A stretch of 64,000 nt of DNA from Dyella sp. S184 (GTDB taxonomy: Bacteria; Pseudomonadota; Gammaproteobacteria; Xanthomonadales; Rhodanobacteraceae), in NCBI RefSeq assembly GCF_009766065.1, contig NZ_LMUE01000002.1:1275740-1339739 (forward strand). The letters run 5' to 3'. Position numbers and translations under genes: made by a program. The notes under the pieces were generated by a model that worked only from the letters and a program-made list of their open reading frames with translations, was not told the DNA's origin and did not search any database. Below are positions 56,359 to 64,000 of the stretch, in pieces (within the stretch, counting starts at the first letter, position 1; every line of letters starts with the position of its first letter).

Positions 56359-56376
56359 CTGTCATCTGAATGAAAC
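56359..56376 (+). promoter_or_regulatory. Weak Pho-box candidate upstream of pstS
   Basis: CTGTCAT (56359-56365), ctga, ATGAAAC (56370-56376). The first half-site is perfect, the second a 3/7 match. The location, 74 bp before pstS, suits PhoB control, which is the rule for pst operons. Confidence 0.35.
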
Positions 56377-56449
56377 ATTGATTACATCCAATGGCAACAC
56401 CAAGGGCCTGAAATGGCGGGGTCTCATCCGACTTCCCCAAGGAGCTACC

Positions 56450-57484
56450 GTGTTGAACTCCAGCAAATTTCCGATTCGCATCGCTGCCATTGCTGCGCTT
56501 GCTGTGACCTCGAGCTTCGGCATGGCCGCGCAGGCCACCGACATCACCGGTGCCGGCTCCAGCTTCGTCTATCCGGTCATGTCCAAGTGGTCGGCCGCCT
56601 ATGCCGAGAAGACCGGCAACCACCTCAACTACCAGTCGGTCGGCTCCGGCGCCGGTATTGCACAGATCAAGGAAGGCACCATCGACTTCGGCGCCTCCGA
56701 CGCCCCGATGAAGGCGGAAGACCTGCAGACGCTCGGCCTCGGCCAGTTCCCGATCGTGGTCGGCGGCATCGTGCCGGTGGTCCACATCGCCGGCGTGCAG
56801 GCTGACCAGATCAAGCTGGACGGCGCCACCCTGGCCGACATCTTCCTCGGCAAGATCAACAACTGGAACGATCCGAAGATCGCCGCGTTGAACGCCGGCT
56901 TGAAGATTCCGGCCGGCAAGATCACCGTCGTGCATCGTTCGGACGGTTCGGGCACTTCGTTCAACTTCACCAACTTCCTGTCCAAGGTCAGCCCGGAGTG
57001 GGCCGCCAAGGTGAAGTTCGGCACCGCCGTGGAATGGCCGGCCGGCGTGGGCGGCAAGGGCAATGAAGGCGTGTCGCAGTACGTGAACCAGATTCCGGGC
57101 GCGATCGGCTACGTCGAATACGCCTACGCCGTGAAGAACAAGATCGCCTGGGTCGACATGAAGAATGCCGCTGGCAACTTCATCAAGCCGAATGCCGATG
57201 CGTTCGCTGCCGCAGCCGCCACCGCGGATTGGGCTTCAGCCAAGGACTTCAACCTGATCATGACCAATGCACCGGGCGCCAAGGCGTGGCCGATCACCGC
57301 CACTACCTGGATGATCATGTACAAGACGCCGAAGAATCCGATCAACACCAAGGTCGCGTTCGACTTCTTCAAGTGGTCGCTTGAGCATGGCCAGCCGGAT
57401 GCCGTAGCACTGGACTATGTGCCGCTGCCGGCTGCCCTGGTCAGCAAGATCGAGGCTTACTGGGCTTCCGATTTCAAACATTGA
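56450..57484 (+). CDS. pstS: Phosphate ABC transporter substrate-binding protein PstS
   Basis: A 344-residue periplasmic phosphate-binding protein. The signal peptide ends near AAQA, after which TDITGAGSSFVYPVMSKW starts the mature domain. Phosphate-contacting loops GSGAGI and RSDGSGTSFNFTNFL are clear. Start: GTG 56450, 5 nt after GGAG; TTG 56453 is a close alternative. First gene of pstSCAB-phoU. Confidence 0.97.
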   Translation: MLNSSKFPIRIAAIAALAVTSSFGMAAQATDITGAGSSFVYPVMSKWSAAYAEKTGNHLNYQSVGSGAGIAQIKEGTIDFGASDAPMKAEDLQTLGLGQFPIVVGGIVPVVHIAGVQADQIKLDGATLADIFLGKINNWNDPKIAALNAGLKIPAGKITVVHRSDGSGTSFNFTNFLSKVSPEWAAKVKFGTAVEWPAGVGGKGNEGVSQYVNQIPGAIGYVEYAYAVKNKIAWVDMKNAAGNFIKPNADAFAAAAATADWASAKDFNLIMTNAPGAKAWPITATTWMIMYKTPKNPINTKVAFDFFKWSLEHGQPDAVALDYVPLPAALVSKIEAYWASDFKH

Positions 57485-57630
57485 GCCACGCCGGGATGGC
57501 CTGGATGACCAGGCCATCCCAGTCAGCCGTACCAGTGCGAGGCCGTCCTCTCCGGAGGGCGGCTTTCCGCTGAAATGAATCATCTACAGCGCATGCCGTA
57601 TTGAACGCTTCACCGAGGACTGCATCGCAC

Positions 57631-58650
57631 ATGTCAGCTCAACCCGGCACCATCGCGCCTTCGCTCATCCAGGAGCAGCGCAGTCGCCGCGACGCCCGTC
57701 ACGAGCGGTTGTTCCGCTGGCTGCTGAAGGGCTGCGCCCTGCTGGTGCTGGCCTCCCTGCTCGGCGCCGCCGGTGCCACGCTATGGGGCGGCCGCAGTGC
57801 CTTTGCCACGTTCGGCTGGCACTTCCTGGTCAGTACGACGTGGGATCCAGGCAATGATGTCTACGGTGCGCTGGTGCCGGTGTACGGCACCATCGCCACG
57901 TCCCTGATCGCGTTGCTGATCGCCGTGCCGGTGAGCTTCGGCATCGCTCTCTATCTTTCCGAGGTGGCGCCCGCCTGGTTGCGCACGCCAGTGGCTTCAG
58001 CGATCGAACTGTTGGCCGGCATCCCCTCGATCATCTACGGCATGTGGGGCCTGTTCATCTTCGCCCCGTTCTTTGCCAACCACATCAAGCCTTGGTTGAC
58101 CAACAACCTTGGCGACCAGCCCGATGACGGAAAGCTGTCGTGGGTGGCCCAGCATGTACCGTTCGTAGGCAAGCTGTTCGGCAGCAGCTATCCGTTCGGC
58201 GCCAGCATCCTGGTTGCGGGCATCGTGCTGGCGATCATGATCATCCCGTTCATTTCCTCGGTGATGCGCGAGGTGTTCCAGACCGTACCGACCCGGCTCA
58301 AGGAATCAGCCTATGCGCTCGGTTCCAGCACCTGGGAAGTCTCGTGGGACATCGTGCTGCCGTATACGCGCTCGGCGGTGATCGGTGGCATCTTCCTCGG
58401 CCTCGGCCGCGCGCTGGGCGAAACGATGGCGGTGACCTTCGTGCTCGGCAACGCCATGCAGTTGTCGGCCTCGCTGCTCGATCCCGGCACGTCGATCGCC
58501 TCGACCATCGCGAACCAGTTCAGCGAAGCCTCGGGCCTGCAGAAATCCTCGCTGATGGCGCTGGCCTTCCTGCTGTTCGTGGTCACCTTCTTCGTACTGC
58601 TGATCGCCCGGTTCATGCTGCGCCAGCTGGCCAAAAAGGAAGGTAGCTGA
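57631..58650 (+). CDS. pstC: Phosphate ABC transporter permease PstC
   Basis: A 339-residue inner-membrane permease with about six helices and a large periplasmic loop (about 150-195). The ABC permease EAA-type loop reads KESAYALGSSTWEVSWDIVLPYTRSAVIGG, and GRALGETMAV is typical of PstC. Start taken at ATG 57631; TTG 57601 is an alternative without Shine-Dalgarno. Its stop overlaps the pstA start. A 146-bp gap after pstS is usual for higher PstS expression. Confidence 0.96.
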   Translation: MSAQPGTIAPSLIQEQRSRRDARHERLFRWLLKGCALLVLASLLGAAGATLWGGRSAFATFGWHFLVSTTWDPGNDVYGALVPVYGTIATSLIALLIAVPVSFGIALYLSEVAPAWLRTPVASAIELLAGIPSIIYGMWGLFIFAPFFANHIKPWLTNNLGDQPDDGKLSWVAQHVPFVGKLFGSSYPFGASILVAGIVLAIMIIPFISSVMREVFQTVPTRLKESAYALGSSTWEVSWDIVLPYTRSAVIGGIFLGLGRALGETMAVTFVLGNAMQLSASLLDPGTSIASTIANQFSEASGLQKSSLMALAFLLFVVTFFVLLIARFMLRQLAKKEGS

Positions 58651-59516
58651 TGAGCACGATCTATCTGCGCCGACGCATCACAAACTGGCTCGCGATGGGG
58701 CTGAGCATGCTGGCCACCCTGATCGGCCTGGCGTTCCTCGCCTGGATCCTGTGGGAAACCCTGCGCCAGGGCATCGGCGCGCTGAATCTGAAGCTGTTCA
58801 CCAGGATCACCGCCAACGGCGGCGATGGCGGCCTCTCCAACGCGATGGTCGGCAGCCTGATCATCAACTTCATCGGCATCGCGATCGCCACGCCGATCGG
58901 CGTGCTCGCCGGCACCTGGCTGGCGGAATATGCCAACCGCACCAAGCTGGGCGAGTCGATCCGTTTTCTCAACGACATCCTGCTGTCGGCACCATCGATC
59001 GTGATGGGCCTGTTCGTCTACACCATCATCGTGCTGCCGACCACGGTGCTCACCCACGGATCGACCACCTTCTCCGGCTTTGCCGGCGGCGTGGCGCTGG
59101 CGCTGATTGCCTTGCCCGTGATCGTGCGCACCACCGACGAGATGCTGCGGCTGGTGCCCTCCACCTTGCGCGAAGCGGCGCTGTCACTCGGCGTACCGCA
59201 GTGGAAGCTGACCTTGCAGATCCTGATTCGCGCGGCGCGCTCCGGCATCATCACCGGCGTGCTGCTGGCGCTGGCGCGGATCAGCGGCGAGACTGCACCG
59301 CTGCTGTTCACCGCGTTCGGCAACAACTACATGACGGTCAATCCGATCGACAAGATGTCCAGCCTGCCGCAGATCATCTACCAGTACGCCAACGATCCAG
59401 GCGATGACATGCATGCCCTTGCCTGGGCCGGCGCCTTTGTGGTCACCATGTTCGTGCTGCTGCTCAGCCTTTCCTCCCGCCTGGTCCTTTCCCGCAACAA
59501 GGTGTCCCATGACTGA
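58650..59516 (+). CDS. pstA: Phosphate ABC transporter permease PstA
   Basis: A 288-residue inner-membrane permease paired with PstC. Six helices; EAA-type loop [47 protein letters not shown] is diagnostic of PstA. Its ATG overlaps the pstC TGA, and its stop overlaps pstB by 8 bp. Confidence 0.97.
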   Translation: MSTIYLRRRITNWLAMGLSMLATLIGLAFLAWILWETLRQGIGALNLKLFTRITANGGDGGLSNAMVGSLIINFIGIAIATPIGVLAGTWLAEYANRTKLGESIRFLNDILLSAPSIVMGLFVYTIIVLPTTVLTHGSTTFSGFAGGVALALIALPVIVRTTDEMLRLVPSTLREAALSLGVPQWKLTLQILIRAARSGIITGVLLALARISGETAPLLFTAFGNNYMTVNPIDKMSSLPQIIYQYANDPGDDMHALAWAGAFVVTMFVLLLSLSSRLVLSRNKVSHD

Positions 59517-60318
59517 TTCCACCGTCGCCACGAATCCGGCGCAGGTGGCGGCCACATCGGCTGTCGCGCCCAAGCTCACCGTGCGCGACCTGCACTTCTA
59601 CTACAACGGTTTCCATGCGCTGAAAGGCATCAACATGGACATCCCGGAGAAGAAGGTCACCGCGATCATCGGGCCCTCCGGCTGCGGCAAGTCCACCCTG
59701 CTGCGCATCTTCAACCGCATTTACGCGATCTACCCGAAGCTCGAGGCCAAGGGCGAGATCGTGCTGGATGACGAGAATATCCTCGACCCTGGCTATTCGA
59801 TGAATCGCCTGCGCAGCAAGGTCGGCATGGTGTTCCAGAAACCGGTGCCGTTCCCGATGACGATTTTCGAGAACGTCGCCTATGGCATCCGCCACCACGA
59901 GAAACTGTCCAAGGCCGACATGACGGCCCGCGTCGAGCAGGCGCTGCGCAGCGCCGCGCTGTGGGACGAGGTGAAGGACAAGCTCAAGCAGAACGCACTC
60001 GGACTCTCCGGTGGCCAGCAGCAACGCCTGTGCATCGCCCGCGCGATCGCACTCAAGCCTGAAGTGCTGCTGCTGGACGAGCCCACCTCGGCGCTCGACC
60101 CGATCGCCACCGGCCGCATCGAGCAATTGGTCGAAGAACTGAAGAACGAGTTCACCATCGTCATCGTCACCCACAACATGCAGCAGGCGGCGCGCTGCTC
60201 CGACCTCACTGCATTCATGTACATGGGCGAGCTGATTGAGTTCGACGGCACCGAAAAAATCTTCACCAAGCCGGGCAAGAAGCAGACCGAGGATTACATC
60301 ACCGGCCGCTTCGGCTGA
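59509..60318 (+). CDS. pstB: Phosphate ABC transporter ATP-binding protein PstB
   Basis: A 269-residue ATPase that drives phosphate import. Walker [11 protein letters not shown]-loop [19 protein letters not shown] (the PstB-specific form), signature LSGGQQQRL, Walker [13 protein letters not shown], switch His in [13 protein letters not shown]. The ATG at 59509 fits the family and overlaps pstA. Confidence 0.98.
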   Translation: MTDSTVATNPAQVAATSAVAPKLTVRDLHFYYNGFHALKGINMDIPEKKVTAIIGPSGCGKSTLLRIFNRIYAIYPKLEAKGEIVLDDENILDPGYSMNRLRSKVGMVFQKPVPFPMTIFENVAYGIRHHEKLSKADMTARVEQALRSAALWDEVKDKLKQNALGLSGGQQQRLCIARAIALKPEVLLLDEPTSALDPIATGRIEQLVEELKNEFTIVIVTHNMQQAARCSDLTAFMYMGELIEFDGTEKIFTKPGKKQTEDYITGRFG

Positions 60319-60335
60319 TCACACAGGACATCACC

Positions 60336-61061
60336 ATGAGCGGCAGCAGCAAAGAACACATCATCAAGAGCTATGACGACGAACTGACCCGGCTCACCGG
60401 CGAGATCGTGCGCATGGGCGAGTTGTCGGTAAGCCAGCTGGAAGCAGCAATCGACGTGGTCGAACGTCGCGACGAGCGTGCTGCCCAGCGCGTGGTCGGC
60501 AACGACGATGCGATCGATCTGCTCGAGCAGGAAATCAGCCACGACGTGGTACGTCTGTTGGCGCTGCGCGCTCCGATGGCCGGCGACTTGCGCAACGTGT
60601 TTGCCGCGCTGCGCATCGCCGCCGACATCGAGCGCATCGGCGACTACGCCGCCAACGTGGCCAAGCGTTCGATCCCGCTATCGATGGTCGCTCCGGTAGG
60701 CCCTGTCGGTGGCCTGGGCTATCTGGCTGAGCTGGCCGCTACCGAAGTACGCGAGGTGCTGGAGGCCTATCGCGATCGCGATGCCGAGCGCGCTTACCAG
60801 GTGTGGAAAGACGACGTGGTGCTGGACGAGGCCTATACCGGCTACTTCCGCCAGCTGCTCACCTACATGATGGAAGACCCACGCAACATCACGCCGTGTA
60901 CGCATCTGTTGTTCATGGCCAAGAACATCGAGCGCATCGGTGACCATGCCACCAACATCGCCGAGAACGTGTGGTTCCAGGTCACCGGCGAGCCGCTGAA
61001 CAAGCAGCGCAGCAAGGGCGATCTCACCTCGAATCCGGAAATGACCAAGCTGGGCGAATAG
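60336..61061 (+). CDS. phoU: Phosphate signalling protein PhoU
   Basis: A 241-residue helical protein with two PhoU domains (about 10-100 and 120-210), the second with HLLFMAKNIERIGDHATNIAENV, the metal-binding E-x3-D-x2-x2-N-like motif; the first has IAADIERIGDYAANVAKR. It links the Pst transporter to the PhoR kinase. It lies 17 bp after pstB; no phoBR genes are in the window. Confidence 0.97.
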   Translation: MSGSSKEHIIKSYDDELTRLTGEIVRMGELSVSQLEAAIDVVERRDERAAQRVVGNDDAIDLLEQEISHDVVRLLALRAPMAGDLRNVFAALRIAADIERIGDYAANVAKRSIPLSMVAPVGPVGGLGYLAELAATEVREVLEAYRDRDAERAYQVWKDDVVLDEAYTGYFRQLLTYMMEDPRNITPCTHLLFMAKNIERIGDHATNIAENVWFQVTGEPLNKQRSKGDLTSNPEMTKLGE

Positions 61062-61073
61062 CCTGCGCCGCCT

Positions 61074-61355
61074 CTATAAACCGTTTTGCTGCGTCTGACG
61101 CCCCATGCGGCGCAGACGCACGCCGCGTACCACACCGTAGATACCGATCGCTGCCCAAGCCACTTCCATCACGAAGGCAGAGGCATTGAAGCTGCCGAAT
61201 ATCAGCGACAACATCACCCCGAGCGCACCGAAGATGTTCATCAGCTGATAGGTCAGGCCGTTGCCATGCAGCTTGTGCGCCTGCAACAGCAGGAACGCCA
61301 GCAATACCAGCACTACGCCGATATAGCCGGCCCAGTCATGCCAGAACAGGTTCAT
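61074..61355 (-). CDS. CBU_0592-family small membrane protein
   Basis: A 93-residue inner-membrane protein with three predicted helices (about 9-26, 37-54, 60-78) and a basic C-terminal tail. The WAGYIGVVLVLLAFLLLQ start and GALGVMLSLIFGSFNASAFVMEVAWAAIGIYG fit the CBU_0592 family. Function unknown. Its ATG overlaps the rlmB stop by 4 bp, so it is translated with rlmB and rnr; convergent with phoU after only 12 bp. Confidence 0.85.
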   Translation of the reverse strand: MNLFWHDWAGYIGVVLVLLAFLLLQAHKLHGNGLTYQLMNIFGALGVMLSLIFGSFNASAFVMEVAWAAIGIYGVVRGVRLRRMGRQTQQNGL

Positions 61356-62098
61356 CGCTTAGCACTCCGCTGACGCAAGGCCTCGAACAGCACCACGCCG
61401 GTGGCGACCGAGACATTGAGGCTCTCCATCGTGCCCGGCATCGGGATCTTCGCCACGAAATCGCACAGCTCACGGGTCAACCGGCGGATGCCCTCGCCTT
61501 CGCCACCCAGCACCAGCGCCACCGGGCCCTTGAAGTCGACGCCATAGACCGAAGTGTCGGTGTCACCGGCCAAGCCGGTGATCCACACGCCGGCATCCTT
61601 CAGTTCGCGCAACGTGCGCGCCAGGTTGGTCACCGCGACCAGCGGTACCCGGTCGGCACCGCCGGCCGAGGCACGACGCACCACCGGGGTCAGACCCACG
61701 GCGCGATCCTTCGGCACGATCACCGCGGTGACTTTCGCCGCCGCCGCGCTGCGCAAGCAGGCGCCGAGATTGTGCGGATCGGTGACGCCATCGAGCACCA
61801 GCACCAGCGTGTTGCTGCCATCACGCTCCATCAGCGCCGCCAGGTCGTTTTCATGCGCCATCGGCGGCGCTTCATACAGCGCTGCCACGCCCTGGTGGCG
61901 CGCCTCGCCGGCGAGCTTGTCCAACTGCTCGCGCGGACGATGATTCACCGTGATCTTCAGCGCCTTCGCGCGCTCGGCCAGTTCCAGCACCCGCGCATTG
62001 CGCTGGCCCTGTTCGACCACCAGCTCGCGCACGCGCTCGGCGTCGTTGCTCAGTGCACCTTCGACGGGATTGATGCCGACGATCCAACTCTCACTCAT
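61352..62098 (-). CDS. rlmB: 23S rRNA (guanosine(2251)-2'-O)-methyltransferase
   Basis: A 248-residue SpoU-family methyltransferase of the ribosomal P loop. N-terminal substrate-binding domain (about 4-80), catalytic knot domain with motif 1 LDGVTDPHNLGACLRSAAA, motif 2 LVLGGEGEGIRRLT and motif 3 MPGTMESLNVSVATGV. Its ATG overlaps the rnr stop by 4 bp (ATGA), the usual rnr-rlmB order. Confidence 0.97.
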   Translation of the reverse strand: MSESWIVGINPVEGALSNDAERVRELVVEQGQRNARVLELAERAKALKITVNHRPREQLDKLAGEARHQGVAALYEAPPMAHENDLAALMERDGSNTLVLVLDGVTDPHNLGACLRSAAAAKVTAVIVPKDRAVGLTPVVRRASAGGADRVPLVAVTNLARTLRELKDAGVWITGLAGDTDTSVYGVDFKGPVALVLGGEGEGIRRLTRELCDFVAKIPMPGTMESLNVSVATGVVLFEALRQRSAKR

Positions 62099-63999
62099 GG
62101 CTTGCCTTTCGGTTTCGGTTTGCGTCCGCTGCGCTTTTTGCCAGCAGCTGCGGGGTTTGATGCAGGCGGTGCTTTGGCGGCGTGGCCTTGACCCTGCCGT
62201 TTGCCGCGACTCGGCTGGCCATGTGCCGACTTGGCAGGTGCCGAGGCGCGGCGCGGACGATTGCCGCCATCATCATGCGATGCGGAAGCACGCGAGCGCG
62301 GCGGCGGATTATCGCTCAGTACGGGCGTCTCCGGCACCACGGCATCACGCCGGCCGAACGCGCGACCGATTGCCTTCGCTGCCCGCCCGAACATGCCGGA
62401 CGCCTTGGCTGGAGCAGCAGCTTTCTTCGGCAACGAGTAGCGCTCGCCACTTGCGGCGTAGTCGTAAGCTTTGCCGGTTGCAGCCGGCGGTGTAGCCGAG
62501 GCACGTGGCGAAACCAGCCGGAAGTCGATCTTGCGATCTTCCAGGCTGGCACGCAGCACCTGGATGCGCACGTGGTCACCCAGACGGAACTGCGCGCCGG
62601 TGCGCTCACCCTTCAGCAATTTCCTGGTCGCATCGAAGTGGTAGTAATCGTTGGCGAGCTGGCTGATATGCACCAGGCCGGATACCTTCGATTCGTCAAG
62701 CTCCACGAACAGGCCGAACGAGGTGACGCCGGTCACCACGCCCTCGAACTCGCTACCGATATGCTTTTCCATCCACGCACACTTGAAGCGCTCGTCCACA
62801 TCGCGCTCGGCCTCTTCGGCACGGCGCTCGCGCTGCGAACAATGGATCGCCATCGCCGACATCTCGGCAGGGCTGTAGGTGTAGTCGGCCGGCTTGCCGT
62901 TGGTCAACGCGTAGCGAATCGCACGATGCACCAGCAAATCCGGATAACGACGGATTGGCGAGGTGAAATGCGCATACGCCTGTAGCGCCAGACCAAAGTG
63001 GCCGCGGTTGTCCGGCTGGTAGGCCGCCATGCTCTGCGAGCGCAGCAACACATTCTGGATCAGCTCGCGCTCGGGGCGGTCATGCACCATGCGCAGGATT
63101 TCGGAGAAGTCGGCCGGGGTGACATCCTCCACCGGAGGCATGCGCAGTTTGAACTCACGCAGGAACTGCTGCAGGTCTTCGTACTTCTCCGCCGGCGGCG
63201 GCTCATGCGCGCGGAACAGCGCGGGGATCTTTTTCTTCTCCAGGAACAACGCCGCCTGCACGTTGGCGGCGATCATGCATTCCTCGATCAGCTTGTGTGC
63301 GTCGTTACGCTCGGTGGCACCCATCGACTCGACGTTGCCGGTCTGGTCGAGGCGGAACTTCACTTCCGGTGTCTCGAAGTCGATCGCGCCACGGCGCTTG
63401 CGCTGCTGCGCCATCGCCTTGTACAGCGCGTGCAGGTTTTCGAGTTGCGGCAGTACGTCGGCGACTTCATGGCGCGCATCGGCATCATTGAGGCCAACCA
63501 CCTGCCACACCTTCTCGTACGTGAGCCGTGCATGCGACAGCATCACCGCGTCGTAGAACTTCGACTTGGTCACGTTGCCTTCCGCATCGACCACCATGTC
63601 GCAGACCATGCACATCCGCTCGACCTTCGGCATCAGCGAGCAGATACCGTTGGACAGCGTCTCCGGCAGCATCGGCACCACGAAACCGGGAAAATAGGTC
63701 GAGGTGCTGCGCTCGTAGGCTTCGCGGTCCAGCGCGTTGCCGACCTGCACGTAATGCGACACGTCGGCGATCGCCACGATCAGCCGCCAGCCACCGCCAC
63801 GCTTCGGTTCGGCATATACCGCATCATCGAAGTCGCGTGCATCGGCGCCATCGATCGTCACCAGCGGCAGCATGCGAATATCGGTGCGACCTTCGCGCTC
63901 GGCGGCGGTTACCACGGATTCCACTTGCGCTGCATCGCGCAGCACTTCCGGTGGCCACTCGTGCGGCAGGTCGTGGCTGGCAATCGCCATCTCCACCAC
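62095..63999 (-). CDS. rnr: Ribonuclease R, C-terminal part (5' end beyond window)
   Basis: At least 634 residues of a 3'-5' exoribonuclease; the N-terminal cold-shock domains lie past the right edge. RNB catalytic domain: IDGADARDFDDAVYAE with metal-binding Asp residues near the visible start, then YVQVGNALDREAYERSTSTYFPGFVVPMLPETLSNGICSL. The S1 domain (EFEGVVTGVTSFGLFVELDESKVSGLVHISQL) follows. A Lys/Arg/Ala/Pro-rich disordered tail of about 130 residues ends the protein, longer than in E. coli, and probably binds RNA. First visible gene of rnr-rlmB-CBU_0592. Confidence 0.95.
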   Translation of the reverse strand: MVEMAIASHDLPHEWPPEVLRDAAQVESVVTAAEREGRTDIRMLPLVTIDGADARDFDDAVYAEPKRGGGWRLIVAIADVSHYVQVGNALDREAYERSTSTYFPGFVVPMLPETLSNGICSLMPKVERMCMVCDMVVDAEGNVTKSKFYDAVMLSHARLTYEKVWQVVGLNDADARHEVADVLPQLENLHALYKAMAQQRKRRGAIDFETPEVKFRLDQTGNVESMGATERNDAHKLIEECMIAANVQAALFLEKKKIPALFRAHEPPPAEKYEDLQQFLREFKLRMPPVEDVTPADFSEILRMVHDRPERELIQNVLLRSQSMAAYQPDNRGHFGLALQAYAHFTSPIRRYPDLLVHRAIRYALTNGKPADYTYSPAEMSAMAIHCSQRERRAEEAERDVDERFKCAWMEKHIGSEFEGVVTGVTSFGLFVELDESKVSGLVHISQLANDYYHFDATRKLLKGERTGAQFRLGDHVRIQVLRASLEDRKIDFRLVSPRASATPPAATGKAYDYAASGERYSLPKKAAAPAKASGMFGRAAKAIGRAFGRRDAVVPETPVLSDNPPPRSRASASHDDGGNRPRRASAPAKSAHGQPSRGKRQGQGHAAKAPPASNPAAAGKKRSGRKPKPKGKP

Positions 64000-64000
64000 C

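Overview
The window is a 64 kb chromosomal segment of a GC-rich gammaproteobacterium. It most likely belongs to the Xanthomonadales/Lysobacterales, family Rhodanobacteraceae (Rhodanobacter/Dyella/Frateuria-like). Reasons: high GC; the core order serC-pheA-aroA-kdsB-uvrC-pgsA next to tRNA-Gly/tRNA-Cys; infA-clpA-clpS-nudJ-mnmA-hflD; pst-phoU next to rlmB-rnr; and the DUF3348/DUF802/OmpA/DUF2894 operon common in this order and in Burkholderiales. Placement below order is inference. No phage, IS element, CRISPR array or canonical defence locus is visible.

Left third (1-26.6 kb) is accessory and envelope/secretion oriented. It holds the N-terminal 1.2 kb-residue part of a giant repeat-rich surface protein (cut by the left edge), a secreted sedolisin peptidase with a PKD domain, a divergent propeller-type sensor kinase with a NarL-family regulator, a DUF3617 protein, a secreted phosphoesterase, a Tat-exported multicopper oxidase, a DUF3574 lipoprotein, an NCS2-like permease, a TonB-dependent receptor, a DUF4105 membrane protein, a lipoprotein alpha/beta hydrolase, a DUF2252 protein and a GH3 glycosidase. 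The gap between sedolisin and kinase holds a perfect 20-bp palindrome plus a third half-site, a good operator candidate.

The region 26.7-30.8 kb is a tight four-gene minus-strand operon: DUF3348, a MotA/ZorA-like membrane protein with a long helical tail (DUF802), a MotB/ZorB-like OmpA protein with a transmembrane Asp, and DUF2894. It looks like an ion-driven motor related in architecture to MotAB and Zorya ZorAB, with no flagellar gene or Zorya effector nearby. It is the best candidate here for an uncharacterised system.

The right half is mostly housekeeping: tRNA-Cys and two identical tRNA-Gly genes with terminators and a near-consensus promoter; pgsA, uvrC, kdsB, aroA, pheA, serC and an FHA-domain protein on the minus strand; a PHA-system-like small protein and infA; clpA/clpS; nudJ-mnmA-hflD; an OmpR/QseBC-type two-component pair followed by a complete RND efflux operon with a His-rich loop; an OprD-like porin; rnt; the pstSCAB-phoU phosphate operon; a CBU_0592-type membrane protein, rlmB, and rnr (5' end beyond the right edge).
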